Assembly (NCBI GenBank): GCA_002398405.1
Contig: DGYN01000109.1
Location: 1 to 7,217, forward strand
Reading direction: 5' to 3'
Length of the DNA stretch: 7,217 nucleotides
Origin: Caulobacteraceae bacterium UBA5005
GTDB taxonomy: Bacteria > Pseudomonadota > Alphaproteobacteria > Caulobacterales > Caulobacteraceae
Below are positions 5,902 to 7,217 of this stretch, piece after piece; the stretch's first letter is position 1; every line of letters starts with the position of its first letter. Below the pieces are notes generated by a model that searched no databases, was not told where the DNA came from, and worked only from the letters and a program-made list of their open reading frames with translations. The position numbers were made by a program, and so were the translations under genes.

Positions 5902-7017
5902 TTACGGCGTCCCTGATCGCCCCGGCGCCTGCGCGCGGGGTCGGGCCGCGGCGGCCTCGGCGGCCTGCCGGTCCTCGTCGCGGGCCCCGGCCAGGATGTT
6001 CTGGAGCCCGTAATTGCCTTCGTGGCAGGCGTATTCGTAGACATCGCCGCTGGAGGCCGAGAACTCGTACTCCCCGCCCCAGGGGGCGTCCCACTGGGTG
6101 GGGTCGTCGATGGTGAACTGGTAGAGCATCCGCTCGGGCGCGACCTTGGTGAACTTCTCCGTCACCTTGAGGTTCTCCCATGCGCCCTGGAAGGCCTGCT
6201 GGCGCGGATAGTTGGTGGTCTCGACCACCAGGGTGTCGCCCTCATACCAGCCGATGGAATCGCCCATCCAGGGACGGACGCCGTCGGTGCGGTGCTTGGC
6301 CCCGATCCGCACGATGCGCACGTCGTGGACCATCTCCACCAGGATGGCGACGTGGTCCTTGGCCTGCACGAACTTGTAGGTGTTGTTGTAGAGCAGCGGC
6401 AGCATCACCGGCCCCGCCGAGTTTCCGAAGCTCATCAGACAGCGTTCGCCCAGCGAGCGGCCCTCGGGGTTGTCATTCTGGCGCATCCCGGCGGGAAGCC
6501 CGCCGCGGCCCGCCGCCGTCGCGCCGGCCTTGCGCGCCGGGACCCTGCCGTCGGGGGTGGTCAGGAAGGACGAACGCGGCTGCCCCTTGACCCGCATCAC
6601 TGTCTCACCGGGATCGGTCCAGGCGTTGTCGTAGCCGCAGGAGGTGCCGGAAAAGCCGCGTCCGCAGTCGACCGGCAGGTCCTTGATGGTCTTGCTGGGG
6701 TCGGTCGGCAGGTTGCGCTCGGCCAGATAGGCGTCGTTCGTTCCTTCCAGCTTGCCGGCTTCGGCTTCGCTCAACACCAGCGCCTTGAACTGGGCGGGGC
6801 GGGTCAAGGTGGTCAGGGACGCGTTGGTCCAGTTGCCCTGCAGGTCCGGCCGTCCGTCGGCAAGCTTGGGCGCCTTCCAGCCGGGTGGCGCCACGGCGCC
6901 CTTGGCCCGGACGCGGTTGACGACGAACTGCTCCTGGGCGCTGGCCAGGGCCGGCGCGGCCAGCGAGACGGCCAGGGCGCCGGTCATCAACACCTGAACG
7001 AGGGTGCGGGTCTTCAT
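5902..7017 (-). CDS. Secreted four-cysteine protein of unknown function (paralogue 2)
   Basis: A 371-aa protein starting at the ATG at 7017. This start is chosen over an ATG 15 nt upstream (7032) because GGAGAG lies 7 nt before it and it gives a textbook signal peptide: K2, R4, hydrophobic core about 6-21, ALASA before Q28. The mature part repeats the motifs of its neighbour in the same order: GRPDLQGNWTN (55-65), Cys118 and Cys127, QNDNPEGRSLGERC (180-193), HDVRI, DGVRPWMGD, EGDTLVVETTN, and GDVYEYACHEGNYGLQNILAGAR (Cys331). All four cysteines are shared, pointing to disulfides in an oxidising compartment. By eye about 60% of aligned residues match, so the two are products of a tandem duplication that is old enough to have diverged. 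It lacks the RGG tail and has an Ala/Arg/Pro-rich end instead. It is first in the leftward unit; its promoter would lie in 7033-7135. Confidence 0.88.
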   Translation of the reverse strand: MKTRTLVQVLMTGALAVSLAAPALASAQEQFVVNRVRAKGAVAPPGWKAPKLADGRPDLQGNWTNASLTTLTRPAQFKALVLSEAEAGKLEGTNDAYLAERNLPTDPSKTIKDLPVDCGRGFSGTSCGYDNAWTDPGETVMRVKGQPRSSFLTTPDGRVPARKAGATAAGRGGLPAGMRQNDNPEGRSLGERCLMSFGNSAGPVMLPLLYNNTYKFVQAKDHVAILVEMVHDVRIVRIGAKHRTDGVRPWMGDSIGWYEGDTLVVETTNYPRQQAFQGAWENLKVTEKFTKVAPERMLYQFTIDDPTQWDAPWGGEYEFSASSGDVYEYACHEGNYGLQNILAGARDEDRQAAEAAAARPRAQAPGRSGTP

Positions 7018-7054
7018 CTCGGGTCTCTCCATCCCTTGGCGGCCTCTGCGGCTC

Positions 7055-7070
7055 TAGTCAGGGGAGACTA
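7055..7070. promoter_or_regulatory. Short dyad upstream of secreted paralogue 2
   Basis: TAGTC (7055-7059) and GACTA (7066-7070) are perfect inverted repeats with a 6-nt spacer, 38 nt before the gene start. The right half with its flanks, AGACTAC (7065-7071), matches 6 of 7 bases of the AGATTAC arm in the candidate BlaI operator; the left half matches poorly and the spacing differs. A regulatory site is possible but weakly supported. Confidence 0.25.
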
Positions 7071-7135
7071 CGCCCACAGCGTGCAACGGTGAAGCGTCCC
7101 GTCCCATAGAAAAATCGGCCGCCGGGCCGGACAAG

Positions 7136-7163
7136 AAAAAGGCGCAGGGGTCGCCCCCTGCGC
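7136..7163 (-). terminator. Intrinsic terminator of a leftward gene beyond the right edge
   Basis: GCGCAGGGG (7142-7150) pairs perfectly with CCCCTGCGC (7155-7163) around a TCGC loop. The AAAAA at 7136-7140 is a U-run on the minus strand. It therefore ends transcription arriving from the right and separates that unit from the secreted-protein genes. Confidence 0.85.
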
Positions 7164-7194
7164 TCTCCTCGGTCCTAGACCTTGTTTTGAACAG

Positions 7195-7217
7195 TTATTT
7201 CAGCGTCGTTCTACCAC
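7195..7217 (-). CDS. Possible 3' end of a further leftward gene (partial)
   Basis: The terminator at 7136-7163 implies a minus-strand gene ending nearby. Three minus-strand stops occur in the last 20 to 25 nt, one per frame. The frame ending GRTTLK (stop at 7195-7197) stays open longest, but the frame ending VVERR is almost as good. Nothing can be said about the product. Confidence 0.25.

Noticed and set aside
7018..7032. Upstream ATG at 7032 as start of the second secreted protein
   Set aside because: AAGGG directly abuts that ATG with no spacing, and it would add five residues before a signal peptide that begins well at 7017 behind GGAGAG.
6022..7092. Plus-strand 356-codon frame opposite the second secreted-protein gene
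   Set aside because: Same reason: it mirrors the minus-strand gene, which is supported by its close similarity to its neighbour.

Overview
The window is high-GC, densely coded alphaproteobacterial-type chromosome, most like Caulobacteraceae (Phenylobacterium/Caulobacter) or a sphingomonad relative. The evidence is the codon bias, the Ala/Gly/Pro-rich proteins, the compact GC-rich terminators and the family content. That placement is an impression from composition and families, not a search result. No rRNA, tRNA, CRISPR, transposase or phage gene was seen.

Left part (1-2219): after a short divergent intergenic region lies a two-gene rightward operon. It encodes a BlaI/MecI-type winged-helix repressor (213-587) and, overlapping it by 14 nt, an M56 (BlaR1/MecR1-type) membrane metallopeptidase (574-2166), closed by a clear intrinsic terminator. 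A 22-bp dyad (7-bp perfect arms) just before the repressor start is a plausible autoregulatory operator. The M56 protein has no penicillin-binding sensor domain. Its exported C-terminal part instead carries an OB-like segment that resembles the DUF6152 family. A possible divergent gene begins at 23 on the minus strand.

Middle (2220-4053): a leader region with a possible 40-aa ORF precedes two translationally coupled membrane proteins (2430-3143 and 3143-3994, stop and start sharing TAATG). They share a DUF6644-like core and look like diverged paralogues of different size. A strong terminator follows.

Right part (4086-7217): a rightward GFA/CENP-V-type zinc protein (4099-4491) converges on two leftward tandem paralogues (4560-5768 and 5902-7017). 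Both are secreted proteins with Sec signal peptides and four conserved cysteines, in a family widespread in Proteobacteria and Acidobacteria but with no function known to me. Each leftward transcription unit has a terminator on its downstream side, and a further leftward terminator at 7136-7163 shows that another minus-strand gene ends at or just beyond the right edge.

How they may work together (inference): DUF6644-like membrane proteins, DUF6152-like domains and the secreted four-cysteine family are, as far as I recall, often genomic neighbours. Here a DUF6152-like domain appears fused to a signal-transducing protease beside them. The most interesting reading is an envelope module of unknown function with its own BlaI/M56 sensor-repressor pair, in which the DUF6152-like domain replaces the beta-lactam sensor. 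Nothing in the window supports a beta-lactam resistance role.
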